From: Bacteroides sp.
GTDB taxonomy: Bacteria; Bacteroidota; Bacteroidia; Bacteroidales; Bacteroidaceae
Assembly (NCBI GenBank): GCA_021201335.1
Contig: JAJQFD010000010.1
Location: 1-64,000 of the forward strand
Direction: 5' to 3'
Length of the DNA stretch: 64,000 bases
Part shown: positions 25,260 through 35,417 of the stretch, piece after piece
Position numbering within the stretch: the first letter of the stretch is position 1
How the letters are laid out: each line of letters starts with the position of its first letter
Notes under the pieces: model-generated
Seen by the model: the letters and a program-made list of their open reading frames with translations, nothing else
The model's database searches: none
What the model was told of the DNA's origin: nothing
Position numbers and translations under genes: made by a program

Positions 25260-28200
25260 ATGAAAAACATTACGTTGTTTTTAATGGCGCTCGCCTTGAG
25301 CTGCCAGGTGATGGCTCAACAGGTTACAGTTACCGGTACAGTAGTGGATGCTACCGACGACTCACCCCTGATTGGAGCCAACGTGCTTGTAAAAGGTACC
25401 ACAGTCGGTACCATAACGGACATCAATGGAAAGTTCAGTATCCATGTTCCGGCAGGAAGAAATGTGCTGAGCTTTACCTCTATCGGTTATAAATCACAGG
25501 ACATTACTTTAAAACAAGGTCAGCAGGTTGTTAGAGTCGTAATGAGTGAAGACTCCGAGCTGCTTGACGAAGTAGTGGTAGTCGGATACGGTACGATGAA
25601 GAAGAGCGACCTTTCCGGTGCTTCTGTATCTGTAGGTGAAGACAAGATCCGGGGATCGGTGATTACCAACCTTGATCAAGCACTTCAGGGCCGGGCTGCC
25701 GGGGTGACTTCCATCAACACCTCCGGCGCTCCGGGTTCGGCAGCTTCGGTACGGGTACGCGGACAAGCCACCATCAACTCCAATGCAGAGCCTTTGTATG
25801 TGATTGACGGGGTGATTGTGCAAGGCGGAGGCTCCAGCGGTGCCGACTTTGGGTTCGGTTCCGAGCTCGGTAACAGTCCGACATCCGTTATTTCTCCGCT
25901 TTCAACCATCAATCCGTCGGACATTGTTTCAATGGAAATCCTGAAAGATGCTTCGGCTACAGCTATTTACGGAGCACAGGGTTCCAACGGAGTTGTATTG
26001 ATTACCACGAAACGAGGCAAAGCAGGCGAAGCTAAGTTTACTTACGAAGGGATGGTTGCCATGCAGCGTCAAACTGCCCGGTTGGATATGATGAACCTGC
26101 GCGAATTTGCCGAATATAGCAATTCAGTCGCGGCAGAAAGCAACTCACTCGATACCCGTCCGGAATTCTCAGACCCTTCTTTGCTGGGTGTCGGAACAAA
26201 CTGGCAGGACGCCATCTTCCAGACTGCGCTGATGCATCAGCACCAGGTTTCCGCCCAGGGTGGTACTGACAAAGTGAAGTACTATGTTTCCGGCTCGTTT
26301 ACCGATCAGGAAGGAACCATTATCGGTACTCAATTCGACCGTTATTCTTTCCGCAGCAACCTGGACGCACAACTAAAACCGTGGCTTAAGCTGGGAATGA
26401 ATACCATGTTCTCCAAAACCAGCGAAAGACTGACACTGGCCGATAGTAGCGAAGGGGTGGTTGTTTATTCTTTATCTACTCCTCCCGATATACCGATCTA
26501 TGATATTGACGGTAATTACGCCAGTGTGGTGCGCGAAGGGTACACCAGTGTGAATCCAATTGCCAAAGCATTAAGCGATGACATCCTATTAGATCGTCAG
26601 AAGATCAGTGGTAACATCTTTGCCGACATTACACCGATTAAGAATCTGATCTGGCATGCGGAACTGGGCTATGACTTCAGCAACACGAAAGGAGAAGTCT
26701 ACAAACCCATTATCAGTTTGGGAAGCTGGACACGCAACAACAACTACAGCTCCATCCAGCGCAATAGCAACCAATTCTGGCAACTAAAAAACTTTGTAAC
26801 TTACAGCGGTTCTTTCCTTGACAAGCACCATTACACCGTGATGGTTGGCCAAGAATGCTGGGAATCAACTTACGAATACGAAAAAGTAATCGGGGAAGGA
26901 CTTCCTTCCGACGATGTACATAACCCGTCATTGGGAGAAAACCCGGATATTAACTCCGGCTTTGGTAGTTCAGCCATGGCGTCTTTCTTCGGCCGTGCCA
27001 CCTACAATTATGACGACCGCTACATGGGTACCTATACATACCGATACGATGGTTCATCCAACTTCGGTCCTAAAAACCGTTGGGCAGGGTTCCATGCTGT
27101 AGCTGGTTCATGGAGATTCAGTAACGAGAAGTTCTTTTCTCCATTGAAACAAGTAATCAGTAATGGTAAACTACGTGTAGGCTGGGGACAGACCGGTAAC
27201 TCCAACATTGGGTCTTACAAATGGGGTGCTGCCATTTCCCGCATGCCTTCGGGATTAGGAAACGGTTTTCGTCAGGCAAACATCTCCAACCCTTATATCA
27301 AATGGGAAACGCAGGAGCAATGGAATCTTGGTTTGGATTTGTCCTTCTTCAACGACCGGATCAACCTGACGGTGGATATGTACGATAAGACATCCAAAGA
27401 CATGTTGATGGAATTACAACTACCTTCTTATATGGGTACGCGTGGGAATGTGTCTTCTGTTCTGGGAGCTCCCTGGGGAAATTACGGTACAATCAATAAC
27501 AAAGGTTTGGAGATCAGTCTGAGTACCCGCAACCTTACCGGAGCCTTTGAATGGGACAGCGAGTTCCAAATCTCCTTCAACAAAAACAAACTGAAGGCAC
27601 TCGACGATACCGATGATGCCGCGATTGAAGGTTACGGCCAGTGGAGCGACGTGGTATCTTTAACCAGGGTTGGACAATCCTTGTACAACTTCTACGGCTA
27701 TGTGTGCGACGGTGTGTACGAAGACCTGAGAGACTTGCAAACCTCCGCCAAGCCGGAAAGCTATCCAAGTGATGGCGTATTCAATCGCTATAACACCACC
27801 TGGGTAGGAGATATCAAATACAAAGACTTAAACGGTGACGGTGTGATTGATGAAAAAGATAAAACGAATATCGGTTCGCCACTGCCTAAGTTTACGTTCG
27901 GGTTTACCAATACATTCCGCTACAAGAACTTCGATCTGTCGTTCTTTATCAACGGTTCGTATGGAAACAAAATCTACAACTACATGGCGATGAACCTGTC
28001 TAACATGAAAAGTATCTGGACTAACCAGTTGCAAGACGTAACCGGACGGGCCCGTTTGGAGGCGATCAACCCTTCGAAAGACTATAGCAACGGAGTAAAT
28101 ATAAACGGGGTAACCGTATGGAACTGGCTCGACGATGTTACCAATGTGAAGGTAACCAACACCGGAACAAGCATCCCCAGAGCCATCGCCAACGACCCGA

Positions 28201-28484
28201 ACGACAATGACCGTATCAGCGACCGCTATGTGGAAGACGGTTCTTACATCCGTTTGAAGAATATTACCTTCGGATACACATTTCCATCGAAGATGATTCG
28301 GAAATGGAAACTGGAAAACCTCCGTGTGTATGTCAACCTACAAAACATATTCACCATCACGGATTACAGTGGATATGATCCGGAAATCGGTTCGAGTACA
28401 GCCAGCCGCAATGTTTACGGGCTGGATAATGGACGTTATCCTTCCCCTCAGGTGTACTCCATGGGATTGAACGTGACATTCTAA
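25260..28484 (+). CDS. SusC-like TonB-dependent outer-membrane transporter
   Basis: A 1074-residue protein from ATG 25260 (signal peptide ending VMAQQ). Order: carboxypeptidase-regulatory-like domain (VTGTVVDATDDSPLIGANVLVKGT), the SusC signature LDEVVVVGYGTMKKSDLSG at about 100-120, plug domain (VRVRGQATINSNAEPLYVIDG), then the 22-strand barrel ending in NVTF with the usual terminal aromatic. It imports oligosaccharides across the outer membrane with its SusD partner, which follows after 28 bp. Substrate from context: manno-oligosaccharides. Confidence 0.95.
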   Translation: MKNITLFLMALALSCQVMAQQVTVTGTVVDATDDSPLIGANVLVKGTTVGTITDINGKFSIHVPAGRNVLSFTSIGYKSQDITLKQGQQVVRVVMSEDSELLDEVVVVGYGTMKKSDLSGASVSVGEDKIRGSVITNLDQALQGRAAGVTSINTSGAPGSAASVRVRGQATINSNAEPLYVIDGVIVQGGGSSGADFGFGSELGNSPTSVISPLSTINPSDIVSMEILKDASATAIYGAQGSNGVVLITTKRGKAGEAKFTYEGMVAMQRQTARLDMMNLREFAEYSNSVAAESNSLDTRPEFSDPSLLGVGTNWQDAIFQTALMHQHQVSAQGGTDKVKYYVSGSFTDQEGTIIGTQFDRYSFRSNLDAQLKPWLKLGMNTMFSKTSERLTLADSSEGVVVYSLSTPPDIPIYDIDGNYASVVREGYTSVNPIAKALSDDILLDRQKISGNIFADITPIKNLIWHAELGYDFSNTKGEVYKPIISLGSWTRNNNYSSIQRNSNQFWQLKNFVTYSGSFLDKHHYTVMVGQECWESTYEYEKVIGEGLPSDDVHNPSLGENPDINSGFGSSAMASFFGRATYNYDDRYMGTYTYRYDGSSNFGPKNRWAGFHAVAGSWRFSNEKFFSPLKQVISNGKLRVGWGQTGNSNIGSYKWGAAISRMPSGLGNGFRQANISNPYIKWETQEQWNLGLDLSFFNDRINLTVDMYDKTSKDMLMELQLPSYMGTRGNVSSVLGAPWGNYGTINNKGLEISLSTRNLTGAFEWDSEFQISFNKNKLKALDDTDDAAIEGYGQWSDVVSLTRVGQSLYNFYGYVCDGVYEDLRDLQTSAKPESYPSDGVFNRYNTTWVGDIKYKDLNGDGVIDEKDKTNIGSPLPKFTFGFTNTFRYKNFDLSFFINGSYGNKIYNYMAMNLSNMKSIWTNQLQDVTGRARLEAINPSKDYSNGVNINGVTVWNWLDDVTNVKVTNTGTSIPRAIANDPNDNDRISDRYVEDGSYIRLKNITFGYTFPSKMIRKWKLENLRVYVNLQNIFTITDYSGYDPEIGSSTASRNVYGLDNGRYPSPQVYSMGLNVTF

Positions 28485-28512
28485 AAATAAAAACATTTCA
28501 ATACAAGATATT

Positions 28513-30240
28513 ATGAAATACAATCATATAAAAAGTTGGCTTTGGGTAGCACTCCTGGCAGTAGGGCTTACCTCTTGCGAAGATTTCCTCGACCGTCCGA
28601 CCGAAGATGGATACAATACGGATAACTTCTATCAAACAGATGAACAGTGTTTTCAGGCTGTCAACCCGATTTATAACTCGCCCTGGTACGATTTCCAACG
28701 TGGATTCTTTAAGATTGGCGAAGTGATGGCGGGCAACTACTATTGGGGTTCCTCTCCTTACCTTACTTTTACCATCAACTCAACTGACGAGGATTTGGTA
28801 AATATGGCGGCTTCACTATGGTCGGTGAATGGTTACTGTAACACCGTAATCGAGAATCTCAATACCAAAGCAAGCGGCGCTGTAAGCAAAACCGTACTGA
28901 ACACCTGCAAAGGAGAATGCCTGGTATGGAAAGCAATGGCGTACTTTTACCTGGTACGTTGCTTTGGGGCGGTGCCCATTATCCACGAAAACTCCGCCAT
29001 GATTTCAGCAGGGGGTTATAACTCACTATACAGGGCCAAGGTTGAAAACGTATACGATTACATCATTATGACGTTGGAAAAAGCCATTGAATGGTTACCA
29101 CTCAAAAACGGAGAAGGACGTATCGACCGATACAGTGCTTATGGGTTGCTGGCCAAAGTGTACCTGACAAAATCCGGTTACGGAATGAGCGGAAGCCGCA
29201 ACCAGTCCGACCTGGATAAAGCGGCCCTGTACGCTAAGAAAGTAATTGAGGAAAGCGGACGTCAACTTCTTCCCGTATATTCTGACATCTTCCGTATTGC
29301 CAACAACAAAAGTCAGGAGAGTTTACTAGCCTGGCACTGGACAGTTTCAACAATATGGACGTCGCAGAATACCCTTCAATCGGACTTAGCCTTAACCGGT
29401 TTCAGTGAGTTTGGTGACACATGGGGAGGCTATTCAGGCCCATCGGTAGACTTACAGGATGCGTTTGGCGAAAACGCTTTAAGCCTCACCCGTAACAACA
29501 TCGATACCCGCCGGAAGGCAACCATGATGATGTACAACGATACTTACGATTATTTCTTTACCGATCTGGGTGGATTTAATTATATACAATTCATATATAA
29601 TGGATACACTCAATTCCCGGGAACAGGGGAATATCAATCTCCATCCGGTGCAAATGCAGTGAAACACCTGGTAGGAAACAAAGCCGATCACAAAACCGGA
29701 TCGGGAGAAGACATGGCGAATATGGCAACCAGCCTAAGCACACACCTACTCCGCCTCGCTGATGTATATCTGATCTATGCCGAGGCTGTGATTGGAAACA
29801 ACGGTTCCACAACCGATGCTTCTGCCATTGATGCATTCTATAGAGTACGCAATCGTTCCGTATCGGGATATACTCGCCCTACTTCTATCAGTTGGGAAGA
29901 CGTATGGAAAGAACGTCGTCTGGAACTGGCTTGCGAAGGCGACCGTTGGTATGATTATGTACGCTGGCACTATTACGAACCACAAAAGGCCATTGCAGAG
30001 ATTAAAGCACAAAGACGTTCTTCTTACAACGGACTGAACTCTTACTACAAATCGGCTTATGAAGCGGGAGGAACAGCCGCCCTTGATCCCAACTCCACTT
30101 ACTACGATACCAATCCGGCGATTCCAAACGTAACGGACAAGGATTTTGAACTGCCTTTCCCGGCAACCGATTTAACCATGAATCCCAACTTGTCGGAAGA
30201 ACCTCAGGATGTAGATATTACTCAATATAGTTACAACTAA
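28513..30240 (+). CDS. SusD-like surface glycan-binding lipoprotein
   Basis: A 575-residue lipoprotein (lipobox LTSCEDFLD) of the RagB/SusD family: TPR-like helical bundle with the family segments GECLVWKAMAYFYLVRCFGAVPII and LLRLADVYLIYAEAV, and the C-terminal WKERRLELACEGDRWYDYVRW. It caps the SusC barrel and binds the incoming glycan. It lies in an operon with the SusC gene upstream and glycan-binding lipoproteins downstream. Confidence 0.95.
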   Translation: MKYNHIKSWLWVALLAVGLTSCEDFLDRPTEDGYNTDNFYQTDEQCFQAVNPIYNSPWYDFQRGFFKIGEVMAGNYYWGSSPYLTFTINSTDEDLVNMAASLWSVNGYCNTVIENLNTKASGAVSKTVLNTCKGECLVWKAMAYFYLVRCFGAVPIIHENSAMISAGGYNSLYRAKVENVYDYIIMTLEKAIEWLPLKNGEGRIDRYSAYGLLAKVYLTKSGYGMSGSRNQSDLDKAALYAKKVIEESGRQLLPVYSDIFRIANNKSQESLLAWHWTVSTIWTSQNTLQSDLALTGFSEFGDTWGGYSGPSVDLQDAFGENALSLTRNNIDTRRKATMMMYNDTYDYFFTDLGGFNYIQFIYNGYTQFPGTGEYQSPSGANAVKHLVGNKADHKTGSGEDMANMATSLSTHLLRLADVYLIYAEAVIGNNGSTTDASAIDAFYRVRNRSVSGYTRPTSISWEDVWKERRLELACEGDRWYDYVRWHYYEPQKAIAEIKAQRRSSYNGLNSYYKSAYEAGGTAALDPNSTYYDTNPAIPNVTDKDFELPFPATDLTMNPNLSEEPQDVDITQYSYN

Positions 30241-30257
30241 CCGGATATTATCTAAAG

Positions 30258-31511
30258 ATGAAAATCATGAAACTAAATATAAAAGAATTAGGCTACACGC
30301 TTTTACTGATGGCGTTAGTCACTGCGGGAACCGTCTTTCAGTCATGCGAGGACGAGCCGGATAAATTTGAGATAGCGGGTGGAAAGCCGGAAGTGCTTTA
30401 CGTACGCCTGCCGGACATCGAGAAAGCGGATTCACTGCTGATCGGAGCCTACATGGATAATGCCATTTGTTTGGTGGGTAACAACCTCCGCAGCATTACG
30501 GAATTATTCTTCAATGATCAGAAAGCTATTCTGAATACCAGCTTTATTACCGATCATACGTTGATAGTGAACGTACCGAAGACCATTCCTGAGAAAGTAG
30601 ATGATAAGATATTCATGGTCACTTCCGCCAAAGATACGGTGGAGTATGACTTCAAAGTATTAGTACCTTCTCCTGTTGTTTCGTCCATTTCGTGTGAATA
30701 TGCACAGGATGGCCAACTGGCAACTATCTACGGTGATTACTTATTGGACGATGAAAAAGTTCCTTTGAAAATTACGATGGCGGACAATCTGCCTGTAACG
30801 GATATCGTAGAGATCACGAAGAATGCTGTAACGTTCCGTATACCGGAAGGATCAGACAAAGGATACATTACAGTAACCTCCATCTATGGAAGCACACGTT
30901 CGGCCTTTCAGTTCCGCGATGACCGTATTCTTTTTGACTGCGAAACACCTCCCGGCAACGGATGGCGTACGGGTAATGTACAAGGAAGCGATCCCGCAGG
31001 TATTGACGGCAACTATCTCATATTCAAAGGTGACCTGGACGGAGAAAGTGGACAGACCTGGAATGAAGATGCCTTCTCGTTCAACTACTGGGCGCCTACG
31101 GCAGCTTCGCCGGATTTATTTGATAGCGAAGACTTTGAAAACATGCTTTTGAAATTCGAAATCAATGTAACGGAAGCATGGAAAGCCTGTGCCTTGCAAG
31201 TGATTTTCACATCAGCAAATGATGTAAGCCTGGAGAATGGCAATAATGGCTACATTACAGATGACTCGTTGCCCCGTGCCTTGTGGAGACCGTGGGAAGA
31301 AACCGGAACCTATATAACGAATGGCTGGAGAACGATCTCTATCCCCTTGAGTGATTTCAAATATACGGCAACGGGAGCCAGCTCTACCGGAAAACTGGCA
31401 GCAGGAAGATTCAGTGGTTTGACTTTCTTTGTGTACTCCGGTGGTATTAATGGCGAGAGCTGTAGCCCGGTTATCTGTATTGATAACATTCGTGTGGTTC
31501 CTGCCGAATAA
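30258..31511 (+). CDS. Surface glycan-binding lipoprotein (SusE/F position)
   Basis: A 417-residue lipoprotein (TVFQSCEDEP). After the anchor come IPT/TIG-like immunoglobulin repeats (about 45-220, GDYLLDDEKVPLKITMADN and similar), then a C-terminal beta-sandwich from ILFDCETPPGNGWR to ICIDNIRVVPAE. That last domain resembles the glycan-binding end of the neighbouring broken lipoprotein, so the two are likely duplicates. No catalytic residues. Role: holding mannan at the cell surface next to SusCD. Confidence 0.8.
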   Translation: MKIMKLNIKELGYTLLLMALVTAGTVFQSCEDEPDKFEIAGGKPEVLYVRLPDIEKADSLLIGAYMDNAICLVGNNLRSITELFFNDQKAILNTSFITDHTLIVNVPKTIPEKVDDKIFMVTSAKDTVEYDFKVLVPSPVVSSISCEYAQDGQLATIYGDYLLDDEKVPLKITMADNLPVTDIVEITKNAVTFRIPEGSDKGYITVTSIYGSTRSAFQFRDDRILFDCETPPGNGWRTGNVQGSDPAGIDGNYLIFKGDLDGESGQTWNEDAFSFNYWAPTAASPDLFDSEDFENMLLKFEINVTEAWKACALQVIFTSANDVSLENGNNGYITDDSLPRALWRPWEETGTYITNGWRTISIPLSDFKYTATGASSTGKLAAGRFSGLTFFVYSGGINGESCSPVICIDNIRVVPAE

Positions 31512-31538
31512 GTCTTAACCCCTAATCGATGAAGTGTT

Positions 31539-33686
31539 ATGAACAAAACATATAAACTAACGGCACTATGGATGGCGTGCCTCATGCTCATCGGCAGTCT
31601 ATCATTTACTGCTTGTGACAATGGTGATAAGGAAGATACCAACCAATACGTTGGAGGTGTATCGCTCAATGTATTCGGACCCTGTCCGGTTGCCCGCGGC
31701 GGAGAACTCCGCTTCCTGGGTAGCGGAATGGATCAGGTAACGGCGATCGTACTGCCGGGTAGTGAAGATATTACGGATATAAAGGTGATCAGCAGTAAGG
31801 AAATACGTATCACTGTACCACAAAACGCGGAAGAAGGATTCGTTGTCCTGCGTTCGTCCAAAGGTGAGATTACTACCAAAACTCCGATTACCTACAGCGA
31901 ACCGATTGATTTCACGGACTTCTCACCCAAAAATGCGAAAGCAGGGGATGAGATTACCATCAGCGGGGAATACCTGAACCTTATTAAAGAAGTTATCTTC
32001 GCTGACGAGGTAGTAGTAACAGAGTTCGTGAGTTAGAGCCGGACAGAGATTAAGGTAATTGTACCTTCCGAAGCACAATCCGGGAAAATCATCCTTTCTG
32101 ACGGACAAGAGATACCGAACTGGATCTATTCAGAAGACGAACTGACGACTGCCCTCCCGGTTATAGAATCAATGACTCCTAACCCAATTAAGGTGGGACA
32201 AACTTTAACGATTACCGGAACAAACTTTAATCTGGTTGCAAAAGTGATTCTTCCAGGAGGAACGGAAATCGAGATTGAAGAGGCTACGGATAAGATTGAA
32301 ATTGAAACACCTGCCGATATGAAGGAAGGAGCCGTCATACTGGTTGCCAAATCAGGCGCGGAAGTAAGTTCGGAAGAACTGACATTAGTGAAACCCGCCA
32401 TAACTTCCATCTCCGGAACAAACGTGAAGAACAATACGGTGTTGGAGATAAACGGAACAAACCTCGATCTGGTTTCGCAGGTAGGCTTTCAGAAACCGAC
32501 AGCGGATGTATCCCGTGCCCTTTCAGAAGATACATACGTAATTGTAACAGAGTTCCTGAGTCAAACGGCTACAAAAGTCACCTTGACTTTACCGGCTGAA
32601 GCTGCCAACGGCGTATTTGTACTGGGAACAGCATCCGATACGGAAACCGAAGGAGAAGCCCTTACGTTCATTGAACCGGCTGTTACATCGATTGCTCCCC
32701 TGTCTGTAAAAGTGGGAGAGAATGTTATCCTGACTGGTACTGATCTTGATCTGGTCACCAAAGTAGTGTTTGGAAGCGTAGAAGGTACCATAGATGCCGG
32801 CTCCACAGCTACCAACCTGATTGTAACGGCTCCTGTAGGTGCTGAACCCGGTAAACTGACCTTATCGACTGATAACGGTACGGTGGTAGAAACCACCCAA
32901 GAAGTAACGATTAATGTAACATTACCCGTTATCACTCACATCGAAGGTAACTGGCCTGCTAAGAAAGTAACGGTAGAAGGATCTAACTTTAGCATCCTGA
33001 GAACCATCTATCTGGCGGACGAAAACGGCAACTATACCATTCAGGTTACAGACTATTTCAGCAAGACAGATACAAGGATTGAATTCTACTTTGCTGACGG
33101 AGCCGCTTCCGGTTTTATCCAACCACAAATGGAAACATTTGACGGAGATAAAGGACTCATGCCTGAATTCTATATGGGCGGAACCGATCCGGTGACAGAT
33201 CCAAGCTATGTATTCTACGACTTCGATAATAAAGGTTCGTGGTGGGGAAGCTATGGAGCGGTAGAAAATGATCCGGCTTTGTCGTTGGATGGTACCAATT
33301 ACTTCCGGATTAATCAAGACTTACCTTCCGGTTGGGTGGACTTCTTCTGGAGAAACAGCAAGGATAACTTTAAGACAGATGGAGTTACCGTAAGTGGTTG
33401 GGTGATCAAAATGGACGTGAATGTATTAGGTACAACAACGCCCGGATTTAAGTTCCGCTTAAACGGTACGGACGGAGACTTCTGGGCATTGATCCCGGGA
33501 TTAACGAACGACGGCGGATGGTATACCGTAACGATCCCTCTGACAGACTTCCGTGACGGTGACGGATCCGGTACAAATGTGCTTCCGAGCGTTCAGAATA
33601 TAAACGCGGAATTTGGGTTGGCCACTTCCGGAGACGCCGGAAACTGTAACATCTGTATTGATAATATTCGCTTTGAGCCTAAATAA
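31539..33686 (+). pseudogene. Surface glycan-binding lipoprotein interrupted by an amber codon
   Basis: A single frame runs from 31539 to 33686 except for TAG at 32034-32036. The product would be a 715-codon lipoprotein (SFTACDNGDKED) with several IPT/TIG repeats and the same C-terminal domain as its upstream neighbour (YVFYDFDNKGSWWG to CIDNIRFEPK). The stop follows VTEFVS; the equivalent place in the next repeat reads VTEFLSQTATK, so TAG replaces a CAG glutamine codon. A downstream start at 32172 would lack the signal peptide. Either a real nonsense mutation or a sequencing substitution. Confidence 0.85.
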
Positions 33687-33703
33687 ATTAATCAGAAACT
33701 TAG

Positions 33704-35329
33704 ATGAAAACATTCAAGATACAAATGATATGCATGCTGGCCCTTGTTTTAACAATGGCCGCATGCGACACCGATGTAAAGCACACGATTGCTTCTGTGG
33801 ATGCTCCTGTATTCATCTCATCGACACCATCCGATAATGCCAATGATGTAAAGTCGGGTAAGGTAACGATCACTTTGGAATACGATAAGAACGTATTCTT
33901 TGCTACCGAAGACATTGGTCAGATTGCTCTCTCGGGTGACGGAACCATCACCGATGCCAATGTATACGGGTCTAGCAAGATACTGACGATCAATGCAAGA
34001 CTCAAAAAGGGAACAAATTACACCCTATCTATCCCAAGTGGAGTGGTATTGGGGCCGAATCAAATGCCTGCTCCCGGTGTATCAGTTACTTTTTCCACGG
34101 TAGAATTGACAAAAACATTGGTAACACCCAATGCAAGTGCGGATGCACAGAAAGTATTCAACTACCTGCTGAGTGTCTACGAAACGAAGAGTTTATCTTC
34201 TACAATGGCGAATGTAAGCTGGAATACCGAAGAGGCTGACCGTGTATTTGACTTGACAGGTAAATATCCGGCGATTAACACTTTTGATTATGTACACATG
34301 CCTTTCTCTCCGGCCAACTGGATTGACTACAGTGATATTACGCCCGTGAAGGATTGGTGGGATAACGGAGGATTGGTATCCTTGATGTGGCATTTCAATG
34401 TTCCCAGGCTAGGAATATGGAACGGCAATCAGGATACAGGGAACTGGTCGGGCAATGTTGAGCTGACAAATGAAGAATTTGTGAGTAAATTCCAGCATGC
34501 CGAAGTCGGTCAGACGATATTAGTAACAACTTCTAATGTCGTAGGAGGTGCACAAGGCTCGATTAAAAACAGTAGCTGGGGCGAAATCGCTTCGGGGTAT
34601 GAGTACTTTGATATCAGAGGTAACTTTGAACTGGAGATTACCGAAGATATCCTCGCCGAACTGAAATCAGGCGGGATGATCATCGGTGGTCACGATTATA
34701 CAGTTACCGGAGTTTATTTGATTCCTTACGCTTTCTATAAAGCGGATACAGAATTTGATGCGGCAAATGCACTGGTAGACGGTACCTGGGAAAATATCAT
34801 CTATAAAGAAAACTTGGCCAAAGTAGCCGCTTCTCTGAAACAATTGCAGGAAGCTGGTATCGTAGTGATATGGCGTCCGTATCATGAAGGAGCCGGAGGC
34901 TGGTTCTGGTGGGGTAAGGATGCGGAATCCTACAAAGCACTCTGGATAGATATGTTCAACTACTTCCGGAACGAAGGCCTGAACAACCTGATCTGGGTAT
35001 GGACTTGCCAGACGGGAGATGAAGACTGGTATCCAGGTAATCAGTACGTAGATATCATCGGATGTGATTTATACAATGAAACAACAGCCAACTGTGTAGC
35101 GAAGTATGAAGGAATAGATGCCAGCTATGGTACCAAAATGATTGTACTGAGTGAGTGCGGAACTGTCGGCCTGATGTCGGAACAATGGAGTAATTGGGCA
35201 ACCTGGGGATGGTTCATGCCGTGGTATGGCAACGCAGATAATGGCGATCCACACGGAACAGATGCCTGGTGGGAAGATGCCATGAACCAAAGCTTTGTCG
35301 TTACCCGTGACGATCTGAATATATTCTGA
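33704..35329 (+). CDS. GH26 endo-beta-mannanase lipoprotein with Ig-like domain
   Basis: A 541-residue lipoprotein (TMAACDTDVK). Residues about 30-135 form a bacterial Ig-like (Big_5-type) domain (APVFISSTPSDNANDVKSG, ending VSVTFSTVEL). The GH26 barrel follows: VNWRP-type strand IWRPYHEGAGGWFWWG with acid/base Glu395, and IVLSECGTVG with nucleophile Glu484. It lies 17 bp after the broken glycan-binding gene, so it belongs to the SusCD transcript and probably acts at the cell surface, making the oligosaccharides SusC imports. Confidence 0.93.
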   Translation: MKTFKIQMICMLALVLTMAACDTDVKHTIASVDAPVFISSTPSDNANDVKSGKVTITLEYDKNVFFATEDIGQIALSGDGTITDANVYGSSKILTINARLKKGTNYTLSIPSGVVLGPNQMPAPGVSVTFSTVELTKTLVTPNASADAQKVFNYLLSVYETKSLSSTMANVSWNTEEADRVFDLTGKYPAINTFDYVHMPFSPANWIDYSDITPVKDWWDNGGLVSLMWHFNVPRLGIWNGNQDTGNWSGNVELTNEEFVSKFQHAEVGQTILVTTSNVVGGAQGSIKNSSWGEIASGYEYFDIRGNFELEITEDILAELKSGGMIIGGHDYTVTGVYLIPYAFYKADTEFDAANALVDGTWENIIYKENLAKVAASLKQLQEAGIVVIWRPYHEGAGGWFWWGKDAESYKALWIDMFNYFRNEGLNNLIWVWTCQTGDEDWYPGNQYVDIIGCDLYNETTANCVAKYEGIDASYGTKMIVLSECGTVGLMSEQWSNWATWGWFMPWYGNADNGDPHGTDAWWEDAMNQSFVVTRDDLNIF

Positions 35330-35348
35330 TTTTTTTTGATTATATACT

Positions 35349-35388
35349 TTCTTCCCGGCTTCTTAATAAGTAAGTTTGCCGGGAAGAA
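35349..35388 (+). terminator. Terminator of the SusCD-GH26 operon
   Basis: An 11-bp perfect stem, TTCTTCCCGGC (35349-35359) and GCCGGGAAGAA (35378-35388). It marks the end of the operon from 25 kb; the GH2 gene starts 30 bp later. Confidence 0.7.
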
Positions 35389-35417
35389 TCAAATTTGAAA
35401 CGTAGAATAGTAGCAGT

